Part shown: piece by piece, positions 35,177 through 43,947 of the stretch
Position numbering within the stretch: the first letter of the stretch is position 1
How the letters are laid out: each line of letters opens with the position of its first letter
Origin: Oceanibaculum nanhaiense
GTDB lineage: Bacteria > Pseudomonadota > Alphaproteobacteria > Oceanibaculales > Oceanibaculaceae
Direction of reading: 5' to 3'
Length of the DNA: 64,000 nucleotides
Assembly (NCBI RefSeq): GCF_002148795.1
Contig: NZ_MPOB01000006.1
Location: forward strand, 248,001-312,000
Made by a program: the position numbers and the translations under genes
Notes under the pieces: model-generated
Databases searched by the model: none
Told to the model about the DNA's origin: nothing
What the model saw: the letters and a program-made list of their open reading frames with translations, nothing else

Positions 35177-35727
35177 TGCCCGTCGCCCGAAAAGAGCAGG
35201 AGGGGCGCCTAACAAGCGCCTCTCCGCCTCCATCGACGGAGGATAGTCCTAAACTGCTGAATGGTGCGCGACCCGACCGGCGGCGGTTGGGACAGGTGAT
35301 CAGAGTGTTGGTCGCTGTCGGCGCTCTCAATCTCCTTGTGGGCCTTGGAGATGCCTACGCCGACGCCCCGCCGCTGTCATTGGGAAACGAGATCCAAGTC
35401 GAGAACGCCTATGCCACCAGTGGTCCCGTAGGAGGCTCGACGGAAGTTCGGTTCCGACTGGTAAACGAAAGCGGCACAACCGTCGTGCTGTTGGGGGTGA
35501 GTTCCCGGATCGCCGAAAACTCAAGACTCATCGCCCGAATCGGAGCCTCGGACACCACTGAACTCCAATCGATCAGCGTGCTTGCAGGGGAAGTACTCGA
35601 TCTCACGACTTCGCACCTTTGGTATGAGCTGTTTCCTCTACGCAATAAGCTCGAAACGGGGGACGTCTTCGATCTTGAACTCGATCTTGTGAATGCGCGC
35701 GTTATGACAGACGTCCACGTTCACTGA
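35176..35727 (+). CDS. Degenerate PCu(A)C-like copper chaperone domain protein
   Basis: A 183-aa protein with an N-terminal basic segment, one hydrophobic helix (VIRVLVAVGALNLLVGLG) and a beta-rich domain. The domain follows PCu(A)C layout: IQVENAYATSGPVGG, EVRFRLVNESG, LLGVSSRIAENSRLI, then LNKLETGDVF-type strands. The methionines and histidine that hold Cu(I) in this family are not in the expected places, so copper binding is doubtful, although the C-terminus ends in DVHVH. Stop and start overlap with the pseudoazurin gene (TGATG). Confidence 0.7.
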   Translation: MPVARKEQEGRLTSASPPPSTEDSPKLLNGARPDRRRLGQVIRVLVAVGALNLLVGLGDAYADAPPLSLGNEIQVENAYATSGPVGGSTEVRFRLVNESGTTVVLLGVSSRIAENSRLIARIGASDTTELQSISVLAGEVLDLTTSHLWYELFPLRNKLETGDVFDLELDLVNARVMTDVHVH

Positions 35728-35815
35728 CTAAGAGGAACCGTAAAATTCGCCTGACAGACGACGTGCGAAGGGATTGTCCGATAAGAGAAATCTACGCATA
35801 GAGTATGGGTCGCCG

Positions 35816-37123
35816 ATGACAGAAGAATACCAGAAAGAGAGCATCAGCCTTTCCGGAGCGGTGGCCATGGGCACCGGCGTCATGATCGGTGCGGGGATCT
35901 TCGCGCTTACCGGACAGATTGCGCAACTGGCCGGACCGCTCTTTCCGCTGTCGTTCGTTGTCGGCGCGGTCGTGACTGCGTTCAGCGCTTACACCTACAT
36001 CAAGATGTCGAACGCTTATCCGTCGGCAGGCGGCATCGGGATGATCCTGAAGAAAGCCTACGGGCCGACGACAGTTGCGGCGGGTGCGGCGCTGCTGATG
36101 GCGCTTTCGATGGTCATCAACGAAAGCCTCGTCGCCCGGACGTTCGGCACCTACGTGTTGCGCGGTTTCGGCGCCGACCCGAACAGCTTCCTGGTGCCAT
36201 TGCTGGGCGTCGGGCTCATCGTCTTCGCCTATCTCGTCAACGTCTCGGGCAACCGGTCGGTCGGGCTGTTGTCCATCCTCATGGCTGTGCTCAAGGTCGG
36301 CGGCATCGCGTTGTTCGGCGCGGCGGGCCTCTGGGCCAGCGGCATTTCCTTCGAGGCGACGGGTGGGGATACGGATGAAGGCGGTTTCATAGCCTCGGTT
36401 GCGCTGTCGATTCTTGCCTTCAAGGGATTCACGACGATCACCAACAGCGGAGCGGAGGTCACGAACCCGCACCGCAACGTGGGCCGGGCCATCGTCTTTT
36501 CCATTGCGATCTGCGTTGTCGTTTATCTGCTCGTCGCGTTCGCCGTCGGATCGAGCCTGCCGCTCGATAGAATCGTGGTGGCCAAGGATTATGCACTGGC
36601 AGAGGCGGCCGAGCCAGCGCTCGGGCAAACCGGCTTTTACCTGACGGTGGCGCTTGCCGTCGTGGCGACTGCTTCTGGCCTGATTGCGAGCGTCTTCGCG
36701 GTCTCTCGCATGTTGGCCATGTTGACGGACATGAAGATGATCCCGCACAGCCACTTCGGCATGCCGGGCGCGATCAAGGACCACACGCTCGTCTACACCG
36801 TCGTCATCGCCGGCTTCCTGACAGTGTTCTTCGACCTTAGCCGGATCGCCTCGCTCGGCGCGTTCTTCTATCTCGTAATGGACATCATTATTCACTGGGG
36901 CGTCTATCGGACGCTCCGCAAGGACATCGGAGCACGCGGCGGGGTGTTGCTGACCGCGATCGCGCTAGACACGATGGTTCTGGCGGCCTTTGCGGCGATG
37001 AAGTGGCAGTCCGATCCGCTGATTGTCGTACTTGGCGTTGTTTGTATGATGGCGGTGTTCGTGTTCGAGCGTGTTTTCCTCGCGCGCAATCCCGCCCCTG
37101 AAGGTTCGCACGACCACCATTGA
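35816..37123 (+). CDS. APC superfamily amino acid permease
   Basis: A 435-aa transporter with about 12 membrane helices. The APC signature is GTGVMIGAGIFALTGQIAQLAGP in helix 1 (split helix GAGIF), followed by NAYPSAGGIGMILKKAYG and the FKGFTTITNSGAEVTNPHRNVG region in helix 6-7. The substrate is likely an amino acid or polyamine. ATG 35816 is preferred; an upstream TTG at 35774 is in frame. Permeases of this type are seen within other copper islands, for unknown reasons. It ends with HDHH. Confidence 0.88.
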   Translation: MTEEYQKESISLSGAVAMGTGVMIGAGIFALTGQIAQLAGPLFPLSFVVGAVVTAFSAYTYIKMSNAYPSAGGIGMILKKAYGPTTVAAGAALLMALSMVINESLVARTFGTYVLRGFGADPNSFLVPLLGVGLIVFAYLVNVSGNRSVGLLSILMAVLKVGGIALFGAAGLWASGISFEATGGDTDEGGFIASVALSILAFKGFTTITNSGAEVTNPHRNVGRAIVFSIAICVVVYLLVAFAVGSSLPLDRIVVAKDYALAEAAEPALGQTGFYLTVALAVVATASGLIASVFAVSRMLAMLTDMKMIPHSHFGMPGAIKDHTLVYTVVIAGFLTVFFDLSRIASLGAFFYLVMDIIIHWGVYRTLRKDIGARGGVLLTAIALDTMVLAAFAAMKWQSDPLIVVLGVVCMMAVFVFERVFLARNPAPEGSHDHH

Positions 37124-37188
37124 AGTGCTTGAGCTTCCAACGAGTGGACGCCGCAAGCTGAAACGAATTACCGAAAGTCTGGCAGACC

Positions 37189-39522
37189 ATGGAGCACGAT
37201 CATCATCACGCAGCGCCCGACATACCGGCGCGAGCGAACACTGCAACAGACCCGGTTTGCGGGATGACGGTCGCGATCAAGCCGGACGGACGTCGCGCCG
37301 AGTTCCAGGGCAAGACCTTCCATTTCTGCTCGGAGAAGTGCCACACGAAGTTCAAGGCCGATCCTTGGTTCTATGCCTCAGGCCGCGCTGCCAGTCAGAA
37401 GAAAGCAGCCCCGGCCAACGTCCAGTACACTTGCCCGATGCATCCCGAAATCGTGCGCGATGCGCCGGGTTCATGCCCGATCTGCGGCATGGCGCTGGAA
37501 CCGATGGTGCCTTCGGACGAGCCAAGCGAAGAGCTGACGGATTTCACTCGCCGGATGTGGATCTCAGCGGCTGCCGCAGTACCGCTCATCATCCTGACCA
37601 TGGGCGAACTGGTGGCGCTGCCGGTACGCGACTGGATCGGGCACCAGATGGCCAGCTACCTCGAGTTCGTGCTCGCCACGCCGATCATCCTCTGGGCGGC
37701 GCTTCCATTCTTCCGGCGCGGCTGGGATTCGATCGTGAACCGCAGCCCCAACATGTGGACGCTGATCGGCATCGGCGTGGCGGCGGCCTACCTCTACTCG
37801 ATCGTCGCCACCTTCCTGCCGGGCGTGTTTCCCGAAGAGTATCGGATGGGCCACGGCGTCGGCACCTACTTCGAGGCGGCGGTCGTGATCGTGGCGCTGG
37901 TCTTCGTCGGCCAGGTTCTCGAACTGCGCGCGCGCGAACGCACCGGGGATGCGATCCGCGCACTTCTGGACCTCGCGCCGAAAACCGCGCGGCGAATTCT
38001 GCCGGACGGCACCGAATACGACGCTCCGCTGGAAAACATCATGGAGGGCGATCGGCTTCGCGTGCGCCCGGGCGATGCTGTCCCTGTCGACGGGACAGTG
38101 ATCGAGGGGCGATCCTCGCTGGATGAAAGCATGCTGACCGGTGAGTCAATGCCGGTGGAGAAAGGTCCGGGGGATGCGGTGACCGGGGCCACGATCAACA
38201 AGAACGGCTCTCTGGTGATCAAGGCCGGCAAGGTCGGGTCCGATACCGTGCTGGCGCAGATCGTCTCGATGGTGTCGAACGCGCGGCGGTCCCGCGCGCC
38301 GATCCAAGGGCTGGCCGACCGCGTGTCGGCGGTCTTCGTGCCAACCGTGGTCGTCATCGCCATCATAGCCTTCATCGTCTGGATGATCTTCGGCCCGGAA
38401 CCCGCGCTAGTCTTCGCCATAGCATCCGCCGTTTCAGTCCTCATCATTGCCTGCCCCTGCGCTCTGGGGCTCGCGACGCCGATCTCCATCACCACGGCAG
38501 CGGGACGAGGCGCACAGGCGGGCGTGCTGATCAAGGACGCCGAGGCGCTGGAGCGTATGGCGGGTGTCGATACGCTCATCGTGGACAAGACCGGCACCCT
38601 GACCATGGGCAAGCCGAAGCTGACCGACACCGTGGCGCTTGCGGAGGTCACTGAGATTGACCTGCTGTCGCTGGCTGCGGCCCTGGAGCGCGGCTCTGAA
38701 CACCCCCTGGCAGAGGCGATCGTCGAGGGCGCCGAGGCGCATGACGCCCCGCGTCGGGAGGCCAAGGACTTTGACGCCGTCACCGGCAAGGGCGTACGTG
38801 GCAAGGTTGGCGAACGCGGGGTGGCGCTCGGCAATGCCGCGATGATGCGGGAGATGGGTCTGGACACGGCAGCGGCTGAAGCGAAGGCCGACGCTCTGCG
38901 CGCCGAGGGCAAGACGGCCATGTTCGTGTCGGTCGACGGCGCGCTTGCCGGCATCGTGGCGGTGGCCGACCCAATCAAGGACAGCACCGCGGAAGCGATC
39001 AAGGAACTTCACGCCCAAGGGCTGCGCGTCATCATGGCGACGGGTGACAACGAGCGCACGGCGCAGGCAGTGGCGGGCAAGCTCGGTATCGACGAGGTGC
39101 GCGCGGGCATCCTGCCCGAGGGCAAGAAAGACCTGATCGACCAGTTGCGCCGCGATGGCCACAAGATCGCGATGGCGGGCGACGGGGTGAACGATGCGCC
39201 CGCGCTGGCCGCCGCCGATGTCGGCATCGCCATGGGAACCGGGGCCGATGTGGCGATGGAAAGCGCGGGCATCACCCTGCTGGGCGGCGACCTGATGGGC
39301 ATTGTCCGCGCGCGCAAGCTGGCGCGCGCCACCTTGCGCAACATCAAGCAGAACCTGTTTTTCGCCTTCGCCTACAACGCGCTCGGCGTGCCGGTCGCGG
39401 CGGGGCTTCTTTACCCGGTCACGGGGATGTTGCTGTCGCCGATGATCGCGGCGGCGGCAATGAGTCTGTCCTCCGTTTCGGTGATCACCAACGCCCTGCG
39501 GCTCCGGCGGATAGACCTCTGA
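37189..39522 (+). CDS. Copper-translocating P1B-type ATPase
   Basis: A 777-aa heavy metal pump. The N-terminus begins with a His-rich EHDHHHA, a YHS-like domain ([27 protein letters not shown]) and a heavy-metal-binding domain ([20 protein letters not shown]) instead of the usual HMA fold. Then come eight membrane helices with the CPC motif in [12 protein letters not shown] (near residue 422), the phosphorylation motif VDKTGTLT (near 466), the HP locus (SEHPLAEAI) and the [16 protein letters not shown] hinge. It exports Cu(I), the last step of cytoplasmic detoxification. The gene is 65 bp after the permease. Confidence 0.95.
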   Translation: MEHDHHHAAPDIPARANTATDPVCGMTVAIKPDGRRAEFQGKTFHFCSEKCHTKFKADPWFYASGRAASQKKAAPANVQYTCPMHPEIVRDAPGSCPICGMALEPMVPSDEPSEELTDFTRRMWISAAAAVPLIILTMGELVALPVRDWIGHQMASYLEFVLATPIILWAALPFFRRGWDSIVNRSPNMWTLIGIGVAAAYLYSIVATFLPGVFPEEYRMGHGVGTYFEAAVVIVALVFVGQVLELRARERTGDAIRALLDLAPKTARRILPDGTEYDAPLENIMEGDRLRVRPGDAVPVDGTVIEGRSSLDESMLTGESMPVEKGPGDAVTGATINKNGSLVIKAGKVGSDTVLAQIVSMVSNARRSRAPIQGLADRVSAVFVPTVVVIAIIAFIVWMIFGPEPALVFAIASAVSVLIIACPCALGLATPISITTAAGRGAQAGVLIKDAEALERMAGVDTLIVDKTGTLTMGKPKLTDTVALAEVTEIDLLSLAAALERGSEHPLAEAIVEGAEAHDAPRREAKDFDAVTGKGVRGKVGERGVALGNAAMMREMGLDTAAAEAKADALRAEGKTAMFVSVDGALAGIVAVADPIKDSTAEAIKELHAQGLRVIMATGDNERTAQAVAGKLGIDEVRAGILPEGKKDLIDQLRRDGHKIAMAGDGVNDAPALAAADVGIAMGTGADVAMESAGITLLGGDLMGIVRARKLARATLRNIKQNLFFAFAYNALGVPVAAGLLYPVTGMLLSPMIAAAAMSLSSVSVITNALRLRRIDL

Positions 39523-39560
39523 CCACATAAAACAACGTCCAATCTGGAAAGGTAAACCAG

Positions 39561-40040
39561 ATGACTCAAGACGCTCTTTCGCGGCGCGCGATCCTGATCG
39601 GCGGAGCAGCATTGCTGGCTGCATCGCCGCTGGGGACCTTCGCGCAGGGCTTTGGACCGGCGATCCATGTGATGAAGGACCCGAATTGCGGCTGCTGCTC
39701 GGCCTGGATCGAGATACTCGGGAACGACGGCTTCGCCGTCACGACCGAGCCGAGCCCCGGGGCTCTTCTGATGCGCTACAAGCTGGACAACGGCATTCCG
39801 CAGGAGATGGTCTCCTGCCATACGGGCCGCGTCGAGGGCTACATGATTGAGGGCCATGTCCCTGTCGCCGAGATTCGCCGCCTGCTGGATGAGCGCCCTG
39901 ACGCAGCGGGCTTTGCAGTGTCCGGTATGCTCTACGGATCGCTTGGCATGGGGCCGGAAAGCGAACGCGAAGCCTATGACGTATTCCTCGTTCGGCGCGG
40001 CGGATCGACCGAAGTCTTCACCAGCTACGCTGCCGCCTGA
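39561..40040 (+). CDS. DUF411 protein with Tat-like signal
   Basis: A 159-aa paralogue of the DUF411 protein at 27978. The export signal is twin-arginine (SRRAILIGGAALLAASPLG) in contrast to the Sec-type signal of the other copy. The core reads MKDPNCGCCSAWIEILGNDG and SCHTGRVEGYMIEGHVPV. The Met/Gly stretch is reduced to LYGSLGMG. It follows the copper ATPase by 38 bp and is the last gene of the island, ending 26 bp from a prophage gene in the opposite direction. Confidence 0.9.
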   Translation: MTQDALSRRAILIGGAALLAASPLGTFAQGFGPAIHVMKDPNCGCCSAWIEILGNDGFAVTTEPSPGALLMRYKLDNGIPQEMVSCHTGRVEGYMIEGHVPVAEIRRLLDERPDAAGFAVSGMLYGSLGMGPESEREAYDVFLVRRGGSTEVFTSYAAA

Positions 40041-40066
40041 CCTTGAAGCTGCAATTTCGCTCCTGA

Positions 40067-40324
40067 TCAGGGGCGAGGACACGTACGCGCCTGCTCCCGC
40101 ATGACGGCGTAATCGCTCAGCATCTCGGCGATCGCCGAATGTTTCGGCAGCAGATCGAGCTCCTCGGCTGCCCGCGCCTGGAACTCGCGGCTGTACTCGA
40201 CGACCGGCGGACAGACGGTAGCGATACACGGTTCAGAACCGCCCGTCGCGCAGCCGGTCAGCGAGATCATCGCTATCGCGAGGGCGGCGAGCCGCCGCAT
40301 CGAGCATCCGGCGCTGGACATCAT
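40067..40324 (-). CDS. Putative o-spanin (Rz1-like outer membrane lipoprotein)
   Basis: An 85-aa lipoprotein with lipobox LTGC (AIAMISLTGCATGG) and a mature part with two further cysteines and prolines (CIATVCPPVVEYSREF), followed by a helical stretch. It overlaps the upstream membrane protein gene in another frame, the classic nested layout of phage Rz/Rz1. ATG 40324 has a GGAGAAG ribosome site. The complex with the i-spanin would fuse inner and outer membranes during lysis. Converges on the metal island. Confidence 0.72.
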   Translation of the reverse strand: MMSSAGCSMRRLAALAIAMISLTGCATGGSEPCIATVCPPVVEYSREFQARAAEELDLLPKHSAIAEMLSDYAVMREQARTCPRP

Positions 40325-40490
40325 TGGTCTTCTCCGTGGTTTCGAGGCGCTCCGCCATGCGACCGGCGCGCTCACCGGCGCGTCGGAGCGAGAGCAGGAA
40401 AAGGAGCACGGCGATCGCGATGGCGCCGTAGCGCAGGGCCGCCCGCGCCCAAGGGCTGGCGGCAAGCCCGGTGAACAGAGCAGCGATCAT
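40233..40490 (-). CDS. Putative i-spanin (Rz-like)
   Basis: An 85-aa type II membrane protein: one N-terminal helix (ALRYGAIAIAVLLFLLSL) and a charged coiled-coil-like segment (GERAGRMAERLETTEKTND), with an arginine/aspartate-rich end. This is the expected form of an inner-membrane spanin, though shorter than lambda Rz. It overlaps the endolysin stop by 4 nt and the o-spanin gene by 92 nt out of frame. The last step of host lysis is its likely role. Confidence 0.7.
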   Translation of the reverse strand: MIAALFTGLAASPWARAALRYGAIAIAVLLFLLSLRRAGERAGRMAERLETTEKTNDVQRRMLDAAARRPRDSDDLADRLRDGRF

Positions 40491-41161
40491 CGAAGCCCCC
40501 GCTTCCAGTCATCGATGCGGGCGTAGATGGCGACCGCGATGCCGGCGAGGGCCACGGCGATGAACACCCAGCGCAAGGTGTCGAGATAGGGGACGAGCGG
40601 CAGGATCGCGGTCTGGGTTTCCGCCAGGACGTTCTGCGCCACCTCGACGCCAGCGGCGCCAAGCGTCGCCACGCCAGCCGCGCCACCGCCTTTCATCGTA
40701 CGGCTCTCGGCCAGCACCTCTCGCGCAGGCGGGGTCTCTGCCGCGAAGGGCACGGGCCGCGCCGGGAACCGCTCGCCCCACTGCCGCGCGGGGCCGAGAT
40801 CGACGTGCATGAACCCTGATCGCGGGTAGAGGCCAAAGCCGAGGAAGCCGACCTCCCGCGCCGCCGCCTCAAACGCCGCTGGATCGTGGTTCGCCATGGC
40901 AATGTCGAAGGCTGTACCGTCGAGGTGCTTCGAGTGTGGCGCGCCGCCGACGGCCCGGTTGTGCGCCGGGCTCCGGTAGGCCGAGCGGACGATCAGCGGC
41001 CTGCCAAGCTGGTCGCGCAGCGCCTGGAGCTTGTCGAGCGCTTCCTCGTTGATGCGCAGGGAGCCGGTGCCCCGGCAGGCGATCTCGGCGGGGGAGAAAT
41101 TCTTCCAGCGCCATGAGCGCTCGGGCACGTCGCGCCAGTGTTTGTAGGTCATGGTCGTCAT
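40487..41161 (-). CDS. M15-family peptidase endolysin with C-terminal membrane helix
   Basis: A 224-aa protein. Its first ~130 residues form a peptidase M15 (YcbK/D-Ala-D-Ala carboxypeptidase-like) domain with zinc ligands in SKHLDGTAFDIA and GFMHVDLG, plus the RSAYRSPAHNRAVGG signature. A linker and a C-terminal hydrophobic segment (WVFIAVALAGIAVAIYA) follow, which may tether it to the membrane or act as a signal-arrest-like element. It cleaves peptidoglycan cross-links at phage release. A GGAGAC ribosome site precedes ATG 41161. Confidence 0.88.
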   Translation of the reverse strand: MTTMTYKHWRDVPERSWRWKNFSPAEIACRGTGSLRINEEALDKLQALRDQLGRPLIVRSAYRSPAHNRAVGGAPHSKHLDGTAFDIAMANHDPAAFEAAAREVGFLGFGLYPRSGFMHVDLGPARQWGERFPARPVPFAAETPPAREVLAESRTMKGGGAAGVATLGAAGVEVAQNVLAETQTAILPLVPYLDTLRWVFIAVALAGIAVAIYARIDDWKRGLR

Positions 41162-41178
41162 CGCAGGTCTCCAGGCAC

Positions 41179-41208
41179 AAAAAAGCCCGCTCCTCGACGA
41201 GGGCGGGC
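41179..41208 (-). terminator. Intrinsic terminator between DUF6127 and endolysin genes
   Basis: For leftward transcription, arms at 41208-41203 (GCCCGC) and 41190-41185 (GCGGGC), with a nested CCTCG/CGAGG pairing, are followed by six U residues (41184-41179). It stands 18 bp ahead of the endolysin start, so lysis genes probably need read-through or their own promoter. Confidence 0.75.
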
Positions 41209-41235
41209 GGTGGTCTGATGGGTCGGGCGGATCGG

Positions 41236-41547
41236 TTAAGGCGTCGGCCCGAAAAGCTTCAGCTTGATGGCGATGCCGGCCATCAGGGCGAGCAGGATTG
41301 CGGTGGTGATCAGCCGCACGGAGGTCTGTACGGCGGTCTGTTTCGCGAGGCGGAAACCCGCGAGCAGCGAGCGAAGATCGCGGATGTCCTCGGCGGCATT
41401 TTTGCCGTCGAGGCCAACCTCGCGCAAGGCGCGCCGTGCGCCCGTCTCGGCCGCTCGCTCAAGCAATTTTTCCAACATTTCGCCGGACAGGTTTCCGGGA
41501 GCGGTTCCGGGCATGGCGAAGCCGTCACGATCGTTGGAACGGATCAT
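41236..41547 (-). CDS. DUF6127 family phage protein
   Basis: A 103-aa protein with an acidic helical start (SGEMLEKLLERAAETGARRA), the segment EDIRDLRSLLAGFRLAKQTA and a C-terminal membrane helix (LITTAILLALMAGIAIKL). This matches the DUF6127 family of alphaproteobacterial prophages, where it lies by the lysis genes. It might be holin-related or stabilise the baseplate; the function is unknown. ATG 41547 has GGAAGACC upstream. Confidence 0.75.
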   Translation of the reverse strand: MIRSNDRDGFAMPGTAPGNLSGEMLEKLLERAAETGARRALREVGLDGKNAAEDIRDLRSLLAGFRLAKQTAVQTSVRLITTAILLALMAGIAIKLKLFGPTP

Positions 41548-41672
41548 TCGGTCTTCCTTTCGTCGAAGGCCAGAGGGACAGGCCGGGCTCATGGGAACAG
41601 GCATATGGCCAAGGCATCCTTGTCTGCGCCTGCGCTGCTCTTCAAGGGAATGGATCGGTTTAAAGCCTTCCT

Positions 41673-43946
41673 TCAGGTCAGCCTTTCCTCCAGTTCGAGT
41701 TCGGTAGCGTATCCCTGGAAGTAGCTGTTGCGAATCGGGTTCGTGGCGCGCAGCCGGGCGATGAACACCCGCTCGGCGCGGAACTCGACATCCTCCGGGT
41801 CAGGGACAGTGAGCACCTCACCGGACAACCGGGCTTCGCGCTGCAGCGTCAGCAGGGGGCGGTGCGCCTCACCGGCAGAAGCATGCTCCAGCGTCAGACG
41901 CATGATCCTTGGCGCGGCGCCATCCTGGAACCGGCTGACCCCGCCAAGGCTCCGGATGATCTGTGTATCCGGCTCGGCCCACAACCCGGCTCCATAACTG
42001 TAATTATGCTCGAACCGTACCGCCGGCCCCAGCCACAGCCGGGCGAGATCGAGGAAGCCGTCGGTGCTGGCCCCGTCATCCAGGTCGAAACGCCAGTAGC
42101 GTGCCGCCACGTCCGGCGGGGTAGCCAGCATCATGGCGGCATAGCCCTCGCGCCGCCAATTCCCCTGCCAGACATCGAGCCAGCCGGAATCGTAGGCGAC
42201 GGGGCCGAGCTGCAAGGCAAGCGCGGTACTGGCGCCTTGCAGTTCGCCATCGCCCAGCCGACGGCCATAGAGCTGCAGGCGGGCGAGATGACCGTCCAGC
42301 CGTTCGCCGGCAGGACGGCTTCCGAGATCGAGGCCGGTGACGGCAGGCAGCGTGCCCGGCGTGCCTGTGATCACGGCGCCGCCATCGGCGGCGGCCGAGG
42401 CATTACCGGCGGCGAAGGCGATCCCGGCCACGGAGCCGGTATCGGCGGCGGGACTGCCGGTGGACAAGGCGGCCTGCTCGACCCCGCCGGTGACGATATA
42501 GCCCAGCCTTGCGCCGCCCGCGCCGTGGCGCAGCTCGATACCATTGTCCGTCGTACCGTCATTCAGCCCGGCGATGGCGACCGAGCCGGCGCGCCGGCTG
42601 TGATAGGCGGCCAGCAAGGTGCCTTCCGCCATCGAGCCGTCGAGCGCCAGCCTTGCACTGTCGGCGGCGCGGGTGGCGGGATCGCCTTCTGTCGGGATAT
42701 AGCTGCTGGCGTCCGGCCCTTCCTCGGCCTGCGCGCCCCAGACCAGCAGCCCGCTCGTACCGTCGCCGGCATAGTTGCCGCCGGGATTCAGCAGGCGGCA
42801 GGCGGCGAGATAGGACGTCTCCCCGGCGATCGATCCGGTCAGCATGCAGCGCGCCCAGCCCCCGGCCAGCGGGACCAGCCGCGCCGAGAGCGCCGTGCCC
42901 GCCCCGCCCTGCGCGGTTGTCGCGGTGCCGGCGGCAAGGTCGAAGGTGCCTTGCGCATAATCGCCGCCGCTGGACAGCACGAGCGCAAGGCGCGTCCGCT
43001 CCGCCGGCTTCACGAACAGGCTGAAGGTGACCGCAGCGCCTTCCGTCACGGTGGCGGATTGCGTGATCTGGTGGATGCCGGTGGTGGCGCTCTCGACCAG
43101 CATGTCGGCTTGCAGGCTGCCATCCGGCGTGGCGCCGGCGTCGGCGGTGATGGTCGCATTCTGCTTCGTCCAGACGGCATCGCCGAACTGGGCGCTGCGT
43201 GCCAGCAGGTTGGTGCGCTCCCCCTCGATCAGGAAGCCGCGCGGCGTGCCGCTGGCCGGCTCATGGTCCTGCCGCCACCCATAGCGCGCGGCCAGGCTCT
43301 CCAGCCGCCAGGTGATGGTGGAGCTGCCGGTTCCGGAGACGCTGGCGATGGCGAGGCAGGCGCTGCCGCTCTGCTTCTCGAAGGCGGTCAGCGTGCCGTC
43401 GAGATAGCGGCCAGCATCCTCAGGATCGGCCAGTCGCACCGCCTCGCCAGCCCAGAAGGCACGGTCCTTCTGCTGCAGCGTCACCTCCAGCGTGCCGGGC
43501 GGATCGAAGCCGTCCAGATTGATGGTCAGCGGCTCGGTCAGCCCATAGCCCTGAAGCCGGCCGTTCCGGTCGAAGCGGGTGGCGAGGCTGGACCGGGTGA
43601 AGGCGATGCGCGGATCCTCCGGCCCATAGCCGGTGAAGTCGAGATCGAGAAGCGGTCCCGCCAGGCGTGCATCGTCGCCGGCCCGCACACGATAGCGCGC
43701 CGTGGAGCCGGGGCAGCCGGGGGCGGGGGCGGCAACCGCCCCGAACAGGGCGGCCAGGCCGATCGCTTTCGCCTCGCCCAGATCCGCGACAATGGCGGTG
43801 TCGGCGGTCCGGTTGCCCAGCGTGCGCGCCGCCTTCGACAGGCGGTCATCCGCCAGTGCCGTTTGCGGCAGCGATTCTGCCCAGCGCCCGCCGGCGAGAT
43901 CCGCGCGGTCAGCCTCGTTCACCCAGCCGATCAGAAGCTTGCCCAT
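41673..43946 (-). CDS. Phage tail tip/fiber-like structural protein, 757 aa
   Basis: A large beta-rich protein without signal. The start (MGKLLIGWVNEADRADLAGG) is seen in the last structural protein of related prophages. The middle has two carbohydrate-binding-like modules (GFLIEGERTNLLARSAQFG, TFSLFVKPAERTRLAL and GLLVWGAQAEEGPDASSYIP), a pattern shared with receptor-binding tail proteins, and also found in the next upstream protein. It probably forms the tail tip or host-recognition part. Exact role unproven. Confidence 0.75.
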   Translation of the reverse strand: MGKLLIGWVNEADRADLAGGRWAESLPQTALADDRLSKAARTLGNRTADTAIVADLGEAKAIGLAALFGAVAAPAPGCPGSTARYRVRAGDDARLAGPLLDLDFTGYGPEDPRIAFTRSSLATRFDRNGRLQGYGLTEPLTINLDGFDPPGTLEVTLQQKDRAFWAGEAVRLADPEDAGRYLDGTLTAFEKQSGSACLAIASVSGTGSSTITWRLESLAARYGWRQDHEPASGTPRGFLIEGERTNLLARSAQFGDAVWTKQNATITADAGATPDGSLQADMLVESATTGIHQITQSATVTEGAAVTFSLFVKPAERTRLALVLSSGGDYAQGTFDLAAGTATTAQGGAGTALSARLVPLAGGWARCMLTGSIAGETSYLAACRLLNPGGNYAGDGTSGLLVWGAQAEEGPDASSYIPTEGDPATRAADSARLALDGSMAEGTLLAAYHSRRAGSVAIAGLNDGTTDNGIELRHGAGGARLGYIVTGGVEQAALSTGSPAADTGSVAGIAFAAGNASAAADGGAVITGTPGTLPAVTGLDLGSRPAGERLDGHLARLQLYGRRLGDGELQGASTALALQLGPVAYDSGWLDVWQGNWRREGYAAMMLATPPDVAARYWRFDLDDGASTDGFLDLARLWLGPAVRFEHNYSYGAGLWAEPDTQIIRSLGGVSRFQDGAAPRIMRLTLEHASAGEAHRPLLTLQREARLSGEVLTVPDPEDVEFRAERVFIARLRATNPIRNSYFQGYATELELEERLT

Positions 43947-43947
43947 G

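Larger units (their letters stand above)
24835..40040. mobile_element. Copper/mercury resistance genomic island
   Basis: This ~15-kb block sits between a chromosomal deletion scar and the end of a prophage. It carries two divergent arms of copper genes, a decayed merA and a broken ccdA, none of which relate to the nitrate genes to its left. The left edge is marked by a tRNA-Ser-like 3' end and a 10-bp tandem repeat. No transposase, integrase or relaxase remains, so its mode of arrival is inferred only from content and edges. Confidence 0.5.
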
